In this document: one piece after another, positions 1 through 7,296 of the stretch
Layout of the letters: each line of letters opens with the position of its first letter
Numbering within the stretch: the first letter of the stretch is position 1
Source: Falsibacillus albus
GTDB taxonomy: Bacteria; Bacillota; Bacilli; Bacillales; DSM-25281
DNA length: 64,000 bases
Direction: 5' to 3'
Assembly: GCF_003668575.1 (NCBI RefSeq)
Contig: NZ_RCVZ01000010.1
Span: forward strand, 118,461-182,460
Program-made: the position numbers and the translations under genes
The notes under the pieces: generated by a model
Database searches by the model: none
What the model was told of the DNA's origin: nothing
Seen by the model: the letters and a program-made list of their open reading frames with translations, nothing else

Positions 1-235
1 AAGCTCGGTCACCTTCATTCGGAGTTCGATCAACGAATTCGACGATCATGCCCCTATCATCCATATTAAGTTTGACCAGGTATCTATTTTCCCCCATCTT
101 GATTGCTTTATATAGGACATCACCTTCGATGTGGTGAAGAACCTCTTTGTCTGACCTTCCCAGAAAAACGAGGCACTCGGAAAAATCAAATTCATCCGGA
201 ATGGGGATCACTGTCTTGCTCAATAGGAAACTCAC
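1..235 (-). CDS. alkA: DNA-3-methyladenine glycosylase, N-terminal fragment (window edge)
   Basis: About 78 N-terminal residues are visible; the gene runs off the left edge of the window. It begins at a GTG whose bases overlap the stop codon of adaA by four (GTGA), so the two are almost certainly translationally coupled. The reading frame is open throughout and contains the segment PDEFDFSECLVFLGRS, which resembles the start of Bacillus AlkA-type glycosylases. AlkA removes 3-methyladenine and related alkylated bases; in B. subtilis it shares an operon with adaA. The assignment is based mainly on position after adaA plus weak N-terminal similarity, because the catalytic helix-hairpin-helix domain lies outside the window. 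Confidence 0.6.
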   Translation of the reverse strand, partial: MSFLLSKTVIPIPDEFDFSECLVFLGRSDKEVLHHIEGDVLYKAIKMGENRYLVKLNMDDRGMIVEFVDRTPNEGDRA

Positions 236-804
236 CTTGCTTTCTCCTCATGTTTGTACTTCCGATATTCGCTCGGTGTACATCCTTTCAATCTACGAAA
301 AACTTTATAAAAATTGGATGGGCTATGGTACCCTGCCTCAAAGCAAATTTCCAAGTTGGTTTTAGACGTATGCCGCAGTAAGAATGCCGCCTTATCTATC
401 CTTACCTTTTCTAAATATTCATTCGGAGTTTCACCCGTTTCCTTTTTGTATACCCTCTCCATATAAAATGGACTTACACCGATGTGATGAGCGATATCTT
501 GAAGCTTCACCCTCTCTTTAAAGTGCTCGATCAAGAATGATGATACATTTTTGACAAGGACCATTTGAGGAGAAAGCTCTGAGTCTGGCTGACACCTCTT
601 GCATGCGCGGAATCCCGCCTCCTCAGCTTCGCTCATATACCGATAAAATTCAACATTGATTTTTTTCGGCTTCCTCGACCGACAAGACGGGCGACAGTAG
701 ATCTTTGTCGTTTTCACAGCAGTATAAAACATTCCATCATAAGCACTATCGCATGCGATGATCTTTTCCCACATCTCCTCGAACGATAACTTCATTTCCG
801 ACAA
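232..804 (-). CDS. adaA: Methylphosphotriester-DNA methyltransferase / adaptive response activator AdaA
   Basis: 190 residues. Residues 1-80 form an Ada zinc-binding domain: Cys37 and Cys41 in YCRPSC, and Cys68 and Cys71 in CKRC are the four zinc ligands, one of which accepts the methyl group from methylphosphotriesters in DNA. Residues 85-185 are an AraC-type double helix-turn-helix (LQDIAHHIGVSPFYMERV and LEICFEAGYHSPSNFYKVF). In B. subtilis the methylated protein activates its own operon. The gene overlaps alkA by 4 nt, consistent with an alkylation-response operon. The start at 804 is a TTG about ten bases after GGGAGG; an ATG three codons in (795) is the alternative. The alkyltransferase domain for O6-methylguanine is absent, as expected for the two-protein AdaA/AdaB arrangement of Bacillus. 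Confidence 0.9.
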   Translation of the reverse strand: MSEMKLSFEEMWEKIIACDSAYDGMFYTAVKTTKIYCRPSCRSRKPKKINVEFYRYMSEAEEAGFRACKRCQPDSELSPQMVLVKNVSSFLIEHFKERVKLQDIAHHIGVSPFYMERVYKKETGETPNEYLEKVRIDKAAFLLRHTSKTNLEICFEAGYHSPSNFYKVFRRLKGCTPSEYRKYKHEEKAR

Positions 805-1127
805 TATCCATCACCCTCCCTTTAAGTAAACGCCTCTTTTGTTTCTATTTTAGCCACATTCTTCACAAAATTCCTCCTCAATCTTGCGCTTATGGTCGGA
901 GGATGATGTGGGGGCTTGTTTCTTATTACTTATCGGCAATTTATTCGATGGAGGGGTTAACATATCTTTCCTTTTCTCTTTAGACGTTATCAAAATAGGC
1001 TGTATTCAAAAAAGAAAGGACTTTGCATCTAAGCTAGTCATGTTTATCCTTGGGCTTATAATTTCTAATTTCCATTTTTTCATTGCTCCTTTTTTCTAAC
1101 CGCTCTTTATGTAAAAGAGTGTGTAAG
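805..1127. other. Intergenic region upstream of adaA
   Basis: No gene can be supported here. The adaA promoter must lie in its left part, reading leftwards, but I could not single out a convincing -35/-10 pair. A 71-codon open frame on the plus strand (884-1099) has no ribosome binding site and no recognisable protein character. The right end, from about 1100, already resembles the flank that precedes several copies of the intergenic repeat (short AAAGAG/TGTGTAAG motif). Confidence 0.5.
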
Positions 1128-1310
1128 GTTGATTTCCGCTGCAGGATGCTCGCTTTCCGAGGGGCCTCACACGAGAAGTGAGGTCGTTCGATGTTGGCAC
1201 ACGACGTGCCGAACTTAATCGAACATCCGCCTAATCTCCCTCGCTCCGCTGCGGGGTCTACCTTGGCCCGCTGATCCCCCCGGAGTCTCGCACCTTCCCC
1301 TCCAATCAAC
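1128..1310 (+). repeat. Intergenic repeat, copy A (GTTGATT ... AATCAAC)
   Basis: A 183-bp element bounded by the inverted heptamer GTTGATT / AATCAAC. Its left arm carries TTTCCGCTGCAGGATGCTCG and CGAGGGGCCTCAC. The middle is an imperfect palindrome with arms GTTCGATGTTGGCAC and its partner ending TTAATCGAACATCCG. The right arm carries CGGAGTCTCGCACC. The same blocks recur at 10339, 30585 and 42640 as near-complete copies and elsewhere as fragments. An ORF of 106 codons crosses this copy on the minus strand but shows no protein character. The palindromic layout with terminal inverted repeats suggests a MITE-like or small-RNA-like element with no coding capacity. Abundant elements of similar look occur, to my recollection, in other Bacillaceae. 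Confidence 0.8.
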
Positions 1311-1417
1311 AGAAAATGATGAGTTATTTGAAAAAAATCTGTTAAAACAAACAATCGTTGAGAAAACGCCTTTCTAAATACTGGTCTTAGTTCTGCTGAC
1401 CTTTAAAAGCAAGATTG

Positions 1418-1945
1418 TCAGTCGTAAAATGTTGAATCAATAATCGCGCGAAGAAGATTTATACTCTCTATGTCTTTCGTCCGCGGTTTCCTGCCGATTT
1501 GTTGATATACATGCTTTTCTTCAAGCAATTGATTCGGGTGTAATACGTATAATGAAATATCATTCAAATGAAAAAGCTTTGTCGGCATTGCATCGGCACG
1601 CCATACCCATTGAGGCAAACCAAGAGGAAAAATCGTGCCATTTTCAACTTGTGTTAAATACAAAAACTGAACATCCACACCATCTTTGGAAAAATCCGTT
1701 TGTCTTTCGCTTACGGCGTTGCGCATAAAGCCCATTTTATCCAGTTCCTTCTCCAATATCATTTTATCCCGCGCCCAAATGACCAAGTCAATATCCTCGT
1801 GAGCGCGAGATATCCGCCCAATGAGAAAATCGATTGCCCATCCCCCTCTAAGCCATAAATTGATGTTAAGAGAATGGCACAAATCACTTATTTCACTCAG
1901 TTTGATTAATTGATCATTACACTTTTTCATTTCATTATTCCCCAT
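1418..1945 (-). CDS. Nucleotidyltransferase of the lincosamide/aminoglycoside adenylyltransferase type
   Basis: 175 residues. The nucleotidyltransferase signature is intact near residues 33-52: GGWAIDFLIGR followed by HEDIDLVIW, i.e. GG-x-A-x-D and the metal-binding D-x-D. This layout is that of the Lnu(A)-like and ANT(2'')-like family, which transfers AMP from ATP to a hydroxyl of an antibiotic. Many chromosomal Bacillus members have no proven resistance phenotype, so drug and substrate cannot be named. The gene stands alone between repeat A and a small membrane protein gene. The start at 1945 is GGGGAAT-adjacent; MKKC four codons later is also possible. Confidence 0.7.
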   Translation of the reverse strand: MGNNEMKKCNDQLIKLSEISDLCHSLNINLWLRGGWAIDFLIGRISRAHEDIDLVIWARDKMILEKELDKMGFMRNAVSERQTDFSKDGVDVQFLYLTQVENGTIFPLGLPQWVWRADAMPTKLFHLNDISLYVLHPNQLLEEKHVYQQIGRKPRTKDIESINLLRAIIDSTFYD

Positions 1946-2166
1946 ATATATTTCACTACCTCTTTAAACAATTTCAGAACACTTCTTTACCAATTATTTC
2001 AAAAATCATTCTTTTTCACAATCACAAAATTCAAGACTTAATAAGGGATTATTGGATTGTTATATCCTTGCTCTATAGACATTCACACATTTTTCGGTTA
2101 GGGCCCGAGTTCGTTCAACATCCCTCTCGCACATTCATATCCAATACTGAGAGGAGGGATGACGTA

Positions 2167-2352
2167 ATGGATCGATTAGTTCTTTTAATGCTGGCCAGTA
2201 TTTTAGCTGGTTTCTCATTGTTAAAGGTTCCTTTAGCAGGAACATTCTTAGCAAGCATCGAACCAGTTACAACCGTAATTGGCATTCTAACGATATTAAT
2301 TTTCTCCCTTACCCTTATTTATAAAGGCTTAAGCGCATTGCTGGGTAAGTAG
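2167..2352 (+). CDS. Small membrane protein, function unknown
   Basis: 61 residues starting at ATG 2167, ten bases after a strong GAGAGGAGGG ribosome binding site; an upstream ATG at 2159 is immediately closed by TAA. The protein has two hydrophobic segments: residues 3-30 (LVLLMLASILAGFSLLKVPL) and residues 35-58, with almost no charged residues between. I do not recognise the family. The strong translation signal and the terminator at 2496-2531 argue that it is a real monocistronic gene. Confidence 0.6.
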   Translation: MDRLVLLMLASILAGFSLLKVPLAGTFLASIEPVTTVIGILTILIFSLTLIYKGLSALLGK

Positions 2353-2495
2353 CTTTAAAAGACATCGTATATACTTTCATTGAGATCATACCGAACGCAT
2401 GTATTTTTTCTTCTTATCTATATAAATATCCAGCGATCAATTGTAAGCGTTATCAAACGGTCGATACTCTCAAAAAGTAATACCTTGTTACATTC

Positions 2496-2531
2496 AGACT
2501 CAAACCTTGAAATCTTCTTAGGTTTGAGTCT
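2496..2531 (+). terminator. Rho-independent terminator
   Basis: Perfect 12-bp stem AGACTCAAACCT / AGGTTTGAGTCT with a 12-base loop, followed by TTGTCTTTC on the plus strand. It lies about 145 bp after the small membrane protein gene at 2167 and is the only plausible end of that transcript. Confidence 0.75.
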
Positions 2532-2563
2532 TTGTCTTTCCTAATGTCTTTCTCCCATTGAAA

Positions 2564-2596
2564 AAAGGAGCTCGTTCCAGATGGAAGAGCTCCTAT
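2564..2596 (-). terminator. Rho-independent terminator after the XRE/DUF2975 unit
   Basis: Read on the minus strand, AGGAGCTC ... GAGCTCCT forms a stem followed by TTTTTTC. It starts two bases after the stop codon of the XRE regulator gene and ends the transcript that carries the DUF2975 pseudogene and the regulator. Confidence 0.75.
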
Positions 2597-2597
2597 G

Positions 2598-2813
2598 TCA
2601 TTTCTTATCGTCGTCCCTGTATTCCACAATATATCCTGGCTGGCATTCCAATGCTTTGCAAATCCCTTCAAGCGTCGAGAATCTTACAGCCTTTGCTTTT
2701 CCGTTTTTTAATATAGAAAGGTTCGCCATTGTGATCCCGACCCTTTTTGAAAGTTCGGTTACACTCATTTTCCTTTTTGCCAGCATGACATCTATATTAA
2801 TAATGATCGTCAA
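2598..2813 (-). CDS. Small XRE/Cro-type helix-turn-helix regulator (DUF2975 partner)
   Basis: 71 residues, essentially one Cro/CI helix-turn-helix: MLAKRKMSVTELSKRVGITM, then NLSILKNGKAKAVRFSTLEG and CKALECQPGYIVEY at the end. Proteins of this YozG-like size are regularly encoded directly after a DUF2975 membrane protein in Bacilli and probably respond to or control it. Here it starts nine bases after the stop of that gene, so both share a transcript. Its own reading frame is intact even though the partner gene is interrupted. Confidence 0.85.
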   Translation of the reverse strand: MTIIINIDVMLAKRKMSVTELSKRVGITMANLSILKNGKAKAVRFSTLEGICKALECQPGYIVEYRDDDKK

Positions 2814-2822
2814 ATTCTCACC

Positions 2823-3299
2823 TCAAACTGTCAAATCATTTTCTGATTTAATTTCGATCGCACTTTTTAATAATCCTTGAAGTACAGAGGTAAAAAGGAA
2901 GATCACACATGCAGAAAAAATAATGACAAGACCTATGATCAAGATGCCAGGATGCAAGCCATTTTCAATTCCCAACAATAAATTTCCTGCCAGGTATATC
3001 ATCATAATAACTGCAGCACAATTCTTTATTTGCTTCAATGCTTGTACAGCAAGCTCTGAGAAAGCAATTTTCCTTTCAATTTAGCCCAATAGCTTCATTG
3101 CCTGGTACAAGGCAATGCCAAAAAGGATTGTAGTCAAATATAATCCTACTAGGACAGGATACAGTAAATAGGAAAACTCCGGATTCATCTCTGCTGTATA
3201 GTTCGCCAATGGTGGGAGTGCAAAAAGGCATAAAGCAAGTATGGTTAACCCGATGATAACAATGGCGACTTTCAAAAAGATGGTTGTACTTCGATTCAT
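2823..3299 (-). pseudogene. DUF2975 membrane protein gene interrupted by an in-frame TAA
   Basis: Two open pieces, 3299-3081 and 3038-2823, lie in the same frame and together make one DUF2975 protein of about 158 codons with four hydrophobic segments. The first ends ALYQAMKLLG, then comes TAA at 3083-3081, then IERKIAFSELAVQALKQIK continues directly into the second piece, which ends SAIEIKSENDLTV. In DUF2975 proteins as I remember them the join reads LL-x-YID-x-NKAFSE-LSVKALK, so the stop stands where a Tyr codon is expected: a single-base TAT/TAC to TAA change. The start at 3299 is an ATG following GAGGTG. Either the gene is a young pseudogene, the stop is read through, or it is a sequencing error. 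Confidence 0.8.
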
Positions 3300-3504
3300 A
3301 AAGCACCTCACAAATAAGCTTTAGCCAAATAACACCACTTATTTTTATCGTAATTCAATAAATTTTTATTAAATTTCAGCAATTATAATCATTCCTGCAT
3401 GCTTCTTGCTGGTTGAGTGGCGTATTCCCCGTCACGATCAACAAACCCGTTTGAAAGTGATTCAAAAAAAGCATTCCTGCCTCTGCAGAAATTCTGATTT
3501 GACT

Positions 3505-3956
3505 CTACCGAAAATGATGCAAATATTCATAGATGATCGGAGCTTCAGGAGGATTAAGATTTGGGGGGATTTCATCTAAATGGAAAAACTTCAAATCTTG
3601 AACTTCGCTTTCCTCCATCCTTAAATCACCCGAAAAATCAGTACATATGTATGCCGCAATTACATTGTAGACTTCATCTCCATGGGGATACTGATAATAA
3701 AAATCCTCTCCTGAAAAAACCCGAAAGAATGTCAAGTCATTGGCTTTAATGCCCGTTTCTTCATAAAGCTCTCTAGAGGCGGTTCTTTCCAAGGTCTCTC
3801 CCGGTTCCATCGCGCCACCAGCAAGGCCCCAGCATTGATTATCCTTTCTTTGCTGCAGCAATATCTTATTTGATTTATCAATCAGAAGAACGCATGCTCC
3901 TACCATTATTAATGGGGGCTGCCTACCCTCTTTCTCAATTCCATCACATATCCCAT
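3505..3956 (-). pseudogene. Nudix hydrolase with an apparent frameshift near the N-terminus
   Basis: The long frame (3906-3505) encodes a Nudix domain with GGAMEPGETLERTASRELYEE matching G-x5-E-x7-RE-x-EE. Its first ATG has no ribosome binding site. Upstream, GGAGGACATACAATG gives a well-placed start at 3956 in another frame, MGYVMELRKRVGS, which is exactly how the relatives of this protein begin before the PLIMVGACVLLID strand. The two frames meet at a run of five G (C on the coding strand) at 3914-3918; one extra base there would join them. The paralogue at 42044 has the corresponding NYIKQMRKMIG start. I read this as a one-base deletion in a homopolymer: real mutation or sequencing error. 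Confidence 0.7.
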
Positions 3957-4002
3957 TGTATGTCCTCCAAAATTTTCCTTGGTCGATTACACTATTTCGC
4001 CA

Positions 4003-4596
4003 TCACTCATACAAATCCTTCAAATTATTGTCCACTTCCACTCCATGTTTCTCTAATTGTTGGTAGATCAACGATTTATTGAGCACAGATACTTTGGTGG
4101 AAGGAAGTTTTATCACCTTGTTGCTGTCTGTGACAAAGTCATATTCTATCAGAATATTATTTCCATTTTTCTTTTGGAAAACTTCATGAACATTTTGAAT
4201 CTTATCCCAAGAAAATTCAGTAGGGCTTTTCTTAAATAGATCATTATAGTGAATTCCTTGCTGGTCGATGAATACATAGTTATTGATGGAAGAAAAGAAT
4301 AGTGGCCCGCTGATGAAAATGATCAAAATGCCAGTCAAAAGGCTGGATGAACGGGAAGTTTTATTCTTGATGATCAAATGTACTGCTAAAGGAACTGGGA
4401 TCCATAACATTCCAAGCATAAAGGTAAAATACGCGGAAAGAGGCGAGAAGAAAATCCAATTGCTTGCAGAATTAAAAATCGACTCCTGAATAAGATAGAC
4501 GAAAATGAAAGGAAGAATGAAGCTGCTAATGATACAGATGATGATGACGGCTATGATCATATAGTCGTATTCTCCGTTAATTCTTTCAATTTTCAT
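4003..4596 (-). CDS. Membrane protein with a C-terminal PH-like domain, function unknown
   Basis: About 197 residues from ATG 4596, nine bases after GGGGTG; an in-frame ATG at 4620 is the alternative. Three hydrophobic segments occupy roughly residues 12-40, 50-75 and 90-110, followed by a soluble stretch (NYVFIDQQGIHYNDLF ... EFSWDKIQNV) typical of bacterial PH-like domains attached to membrane anchors. I do not recognise a named family. No neighbour suggests a role. Confidence 0.6.
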   Translation of the reverse strand: MKIERINGEYDYMIIAVIIICIISSFILPFIFVYLIQESIFNSASNWIFFSPLSAYFTFMLGMLWIPVPLAVHLIIKNKTSRSSSLLTGILIIFISGPLFFSSINNYVFIDQQGIHYNDLFKKSPTEFSWDKIQNVHEVFQKKNGNNILIEYDFVTDSNKVIKLPSTKVSVLNKSLIYQQLEKHGVEVDNNLKDLYE

Positions 4597-4620
4597 ATAA
4601 CCAGACACCCCATTTCTCAT

Positions 4621-4814
4621 TTTAAATATTTACGATTAAAAAATGGAAAAAGTTTCAATATGCACAAGGAAAAGAGTTTGGGACATAATCAAATCACACC
4701 ACTTGAAAGATGAACAATATCAGGATAACGCATCGCGGGGCGGCCGGTGATCCTGAAGCCCTCGTCTTCCACTCCAGTCAACAGCTAGCATAAGCTGAAA
4801 TGAAAAAAATAGCC
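4621..4814. repeat. Intergenic stretch with a degraded right-end repeat remnant
   Basis: No gene. Around 4740-4795 the sequence GATCCTGAAGCCCTCGTCTT and CACTCCAGTCAACAGC resembles the right arm of the 183-bp intergenic repeat (CGCACCTTCCCCTCCAATCAAC in copy A) in degraded form. The preceding AGAGTTTGGGACATAAT also recalls the GGGACTAAA motif found at the terminator-type repeat near 42935. Both are weak resemblances seen by eye. Confidence 0.35.
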
Positions 4815-4876
4815 TAAAAAACCCGGACTCATTCGAATTCTAATTAAAGAATTTGAATTATTTTCCGGATTTTTCA
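4815..4876 (-). terminator. Terminator built from a repeated hairpin (copy 1)
   Basis: On the minus strand AAAAATCCGG ... TTCAAATTC pairs with GAATTCGAATGAGTCCGGG and is followed by TTTTTTAGG, giving a long stem-loop with a U-run 38 bp past the stop of the gene at 4915. A clearly related hairpin follows the MFS gene at 42861-42921, including the GAATTCtaAT core, so the terminator itself is a dispersed repeat. Confidence 0.75.
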
Positions 4877-4914
4877 TCGATTAAAATATTTTTGATCCAG
4901 CATGGAATAGCGTG

Positions 4915-5370
4915 TTAAATCCCAATCGTTACAATGATTTTTCCTTCGTCTATTTTGTACCTTTTGATGGCTCCGACCGGGATCCTTTGAACCACACCCC
5001 AGCCATTGAAGTCAATTTTAATATGATCGTCCAGATACGTTAGATGTGGGGATTTGTTAAAGATTCTTTTGTTAAGGAACTTCATGTTAACTGGTTTGAA
5101 TTCGATGATTTTAAACAGCAATTCCCTGTCTTTCATTTGAACCGGTTGAAGTGTTATCGAAAATGGGATCGTTTTCTTTATAAACATCTTTCCAACTTCT
5201 GCTTTTCCCGTTATTAATATAAGGCCATTGGCTATCTCAACGTGTGTATCCTTAATGTTTTCCGTCTTTTTGATGATTTCGTTCAGCATCTTGGAATAAA
5301 TCGGGATTGGAAGTCCGCTGTCTTCTTTTACTTTATTGAACTTATTTCTCATTTGATCAAATAGTTTCAT
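4915..5370 (-). CDS. Hypothetical soluble protein
   Basis: 151 residues from ATG 5370 (MKLFDQMRNKF), which follows AGAGGGGAATTAGTT. No signal peptide or membrane segment is visible. The N-terminal 45 residues are charged and probably helical; the rest alternates short hydrophobic strands (VEIANGLILITGKAEV, HIKIDFNGWGVVQRIPV, KIIVTIGI), suggesting a beta-rich domain. I do not recognise the family. A terminator follows at 4815-4876, so it is probably monocistronic. Confidence 0.6.
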   Translation of the reverse strand: MKLFDQMRNKFNKVKEDSGLPIPIYSKMLNEIIKKTENIKDTHVEIANGLILITGKAEVGKMFIKKTIPFSITLQPVQMKDRELLFKIIEFKPVNMKFLNKRIFNKSPHLTYLDDHIKIDFNGWGVVQRIPVGAIKRYKIDEGKIIVTIGI

Positions 5371-5462
5371 AACTAATTCCCCTCTTACAAATAACATTTT
5401 ATTCTACATAGCTATTCAATTTGGGCCAATTAGTTGCAAGTTCAAGTGATCTTTCTCATAAA

Positions 5463-5492
5463 GAAAACTCCTTCCCATTTTGGAAAGGAGTG
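5463..5492 (-). terminator. Terminator of the dpp-ykf operon
   Basis: On the minus strand CACTCCTTTCC and GGGAAGGAGT pair around a short loop, followed by TTTTCTTTATG. It begins four bases after the stop codon of the last operon gene (5497) and marks the end of the murein peptide operon. Confidence 0.8.
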
Positions 5493-5496
5493 CTTG

Positions 5497-6282
5497 CTAT
5501 TGTCTCAAAAGATAATCGGTTATGGCGCATCCAATTTGGTTCATCGTATATTTCCCACTAACCTTATCCACCAATCCATCGATCAAGACGGCAGCGAACA
5601 CCGTTTTTCCGCCATACTCAAATATCGCACAGTCATGATCGACGCCGTCAAGTTCCCCGGTTTTGTTCGCTATCCGAATTTTATCGGACTCTACCAAGGC
5701 AGGTAGTTTGTCCGTGAATTGCTGCTGCCGCATGATCCCGATGATCTGTTGTCGACTTTTCTCATTTAGCATCTCTCCGTGATGGATTTCTTTCAAGAGA
5801 GTCACTATATCTCTTGGTGATGTATAATTGTTTCTGCCTTGATGGATGGCATCGAAGTCCATCATCTTCCTTGAAAGCAAGGTCTCCTTCAAGTCCAAGC
5901 AGGAGATTAATTGATTAATGGACTTCATGCCGATTTTATCAATTACCAAATTTGTGGCTGTATTGTCGGATACGATGATCATCAAAGTCATTAAATCAAT
6001 TATATTGAACGTTATATTATCCGATAAAGCCGGAAGGACGCCTGCCCCACCAACCTTCTCTTCCGGATGAACCATGATTCTTTCATTGAGATCCAGCTTC
6101 CTTGCATCTGCCTGGCGAAAGGCTTCTAGTATGATTGGTAGTTTTATGAGACTGGCTGAAGGGAAGCTTTCACCTTCATTGGTCATAATCTGTCCTTCGT
6201 CTGCAGAGATAAAAAGTCCGATGCGCCCCGCACAGCCTGCCTCGATCCCCATGATTTCACGTTCTAGGTCGTTAAAATTCAT
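5497..6282 (-). CDS. Cytoplasmic serine hydrolase of class A beta-lactamase fold, last gene of the dpp-ykf operon
   Basis: 261 residues from ATG 6282, one base after the ykfD stop; the short distance suggests coupling. The serine hydrolase motifs are present: SLIK (Ser44/Lys47), SDN in VSDNTATNL, and KTG in NKTGELDG. The residues that hold Glu166 in true class A beta-lactamases read RKMMDFDAIHQGRNNYTSP and contain no Glu, so efficient beta-lactam hydrolysis is unlikely. There is no signal peptide, so the enzyme should be cytosolic. Position at the end of a muropeptide uptake and degradation operon suggests it acts on a cell wall peptide or another small peptide substrate; this is inference. 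B. subtilis lacks a gene at this place in its operon. Confidence 0.8.
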   Translation of the reverse strand: MNFNDLEREIMGIEAGCAGRIGLFISADEGQIMTNEGESFPSASLIKLPIILEAFRQADARKLDLNERIMVHPEEKVGGAGVLPALSDNITFNIIDLMTLMIIVSDNTATNLVIDKIGMKSINQLISCLDLKETLLSRKMMDFDAIHQGRNNYTSPRDIVTLLKEIHHGEMLNEKSRQQIIGIMRQQQFTDKLPALVESDKIRIANKTGELDGVDHDCAIFEYGGKTVFAAVLIDGLVDKVSGKYTMNQIGCAITDYLLRQ

Positions 6283-6283
6283 T

Positions 6284-7294
6284 TTATTTGCTTGCCGCGA
6301 CTTGAGAATGATCTTGGCCGCCGGTAATCTTCTTATCGTATAAATGGCAGGCAACAAAATGGTTCTCATCAATTTCCTGCCAGGCTGGCTTGATTGCTGA
6401 GCAGGCATCCATCGCATGGGCGCACCGCGTCCGGAATACACATCCGCTCGGTGGATCGACCGGGCTTGGCAGTTCACCATTTAAAATGATCCTTTCCCGC
6501 TTGTCCTCTACGTCCGGATCTGGAATGGGAATCGCTGACAGCAAAGCTTGGGTATACGGGTGCAGTGGTTTTTTATAAAGTTGACTGCTATCTGTCAACT
6601 CCACGATATGGCCTAAGTACATGACGGCGATGCGGTCTGAAATCTGTTTGACCATCGATAGATCGTGCGCGATAAATAAATACGTAAGCCCCTTTTCCCT
6701 TTGAAGCTGATTCAACAGGTTGACGACCTGTGCCTGGACAGAAACATCAAGTGCAGAAATCGGCTCATCGGCAATAATGAATTTCGGATCGAGGGCAAGT
6801 GCACGGGCGATCCCGATTCGCTGGCGCTGGCCGCCGCTGAATTCATGGGGATAGCGGTTTGCGTGGTCCCGGTTGAGCCCCACGTCCTCAAGCAGCTGAT
6901 ATACCTTTTTCAATCGCTCCTTTTTGGTTTTATACAATCCATGGACCTCCATCGGTTCTGAAATGATCTCAGCCACCGTCGACCTTGGATTCAAAGAAGC
7001 ATATGGATCCTGAAAGATCATTTGCATCTGTTTATGGAATTGAAAGCGCTCCTTCTCATTCATGTCATGAACATTCATCCCGTCGAATACGACATCGCCA
7101 TCGGTTGCATCATACAGTCCGATGATCGTGCGTCCTGCAGTCGATTTCCCGCACCCGGATTCACCGACGATCCCAAAAGTTTCCCCTTGGTGAATCTTGA
7201 ATGAAATCCCGTCAACAGCCTTTAATGTCTGGTTTTTGCCAAGATGAAAATGTTTTTTTAACTCCTTCACTTCTAAAAGAACTTGTTTCGTCAT
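6284..7294 (-). CDS. ykfD: Peptide ABC transporter ATPase, OppF/DppF type
   Basis: 336 residues from ATG 7294, preceded by GGAGGAATAATC and two bases after the ykfC stop. Walker [10 protein letters not shown], signature [14 protein letters not shown], Walker [13 protein letters not shown] and the switch His (FIAHDLSMV) are intact. The C-terminal oligopeptide ATPase extension with the [12 protein letters not shown] cysteine motif is present, likely an Fe-S or zinc site as in OppF/DppF proteins. It is the second ATPase of the Dpp murein tripeptide importer, pairing with DppD to energise DppBC. Confidence 0.9.
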   Translation of the reverse strand: MTKQVLLEVKELKKHFHLGKNQTLKAVDGISFKIHQGETFGIVGESGCGKSTAGRTIIGLYDATDGDVVFDGMNVHDMNEKERFQFHKQMQMIFQDPYASLNPRSTVAEIISEPMEVHGLYKTKKERLKKVYQLLEDVGLNRDHANRYPHEFSGGQRQRIGIARALALDPKFIIADEPISALDVSVQAQVVNLLNQLQREKGLTYLFIAHDLSMVKQISDRIAVMYLGHIVELTDSSQLYKKPLHPYTQALLSAIPIPDPDVEDKRERIILNGELPSPVDPPSGCVFRTRCAHAMDACSAIKPAWQEIDENHFVACHLYDKKITGGQDHSQVAASK

Positions 7295-7296
7295 GA

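Noticed and set aside
884..1099. 71-codon plus-strand open frame
   Set aside because: No ribosome binding site, unnatural composition, lies in an AT-rich promoter region.
1034..1354. 106-codon minus-strand frame across repeat copy A
   Set aside because: Same repeat in other copies is not open in this frame; composition is that of the palindromic repeat, not of a protein.
2442..2455. TGTAAGCGTTATCA, a perfect match to the CcpA cre consensus
   Set aside because: It lies between convergent genes, downstream of both, so a role in catabolite control is unlikely; probably chance.
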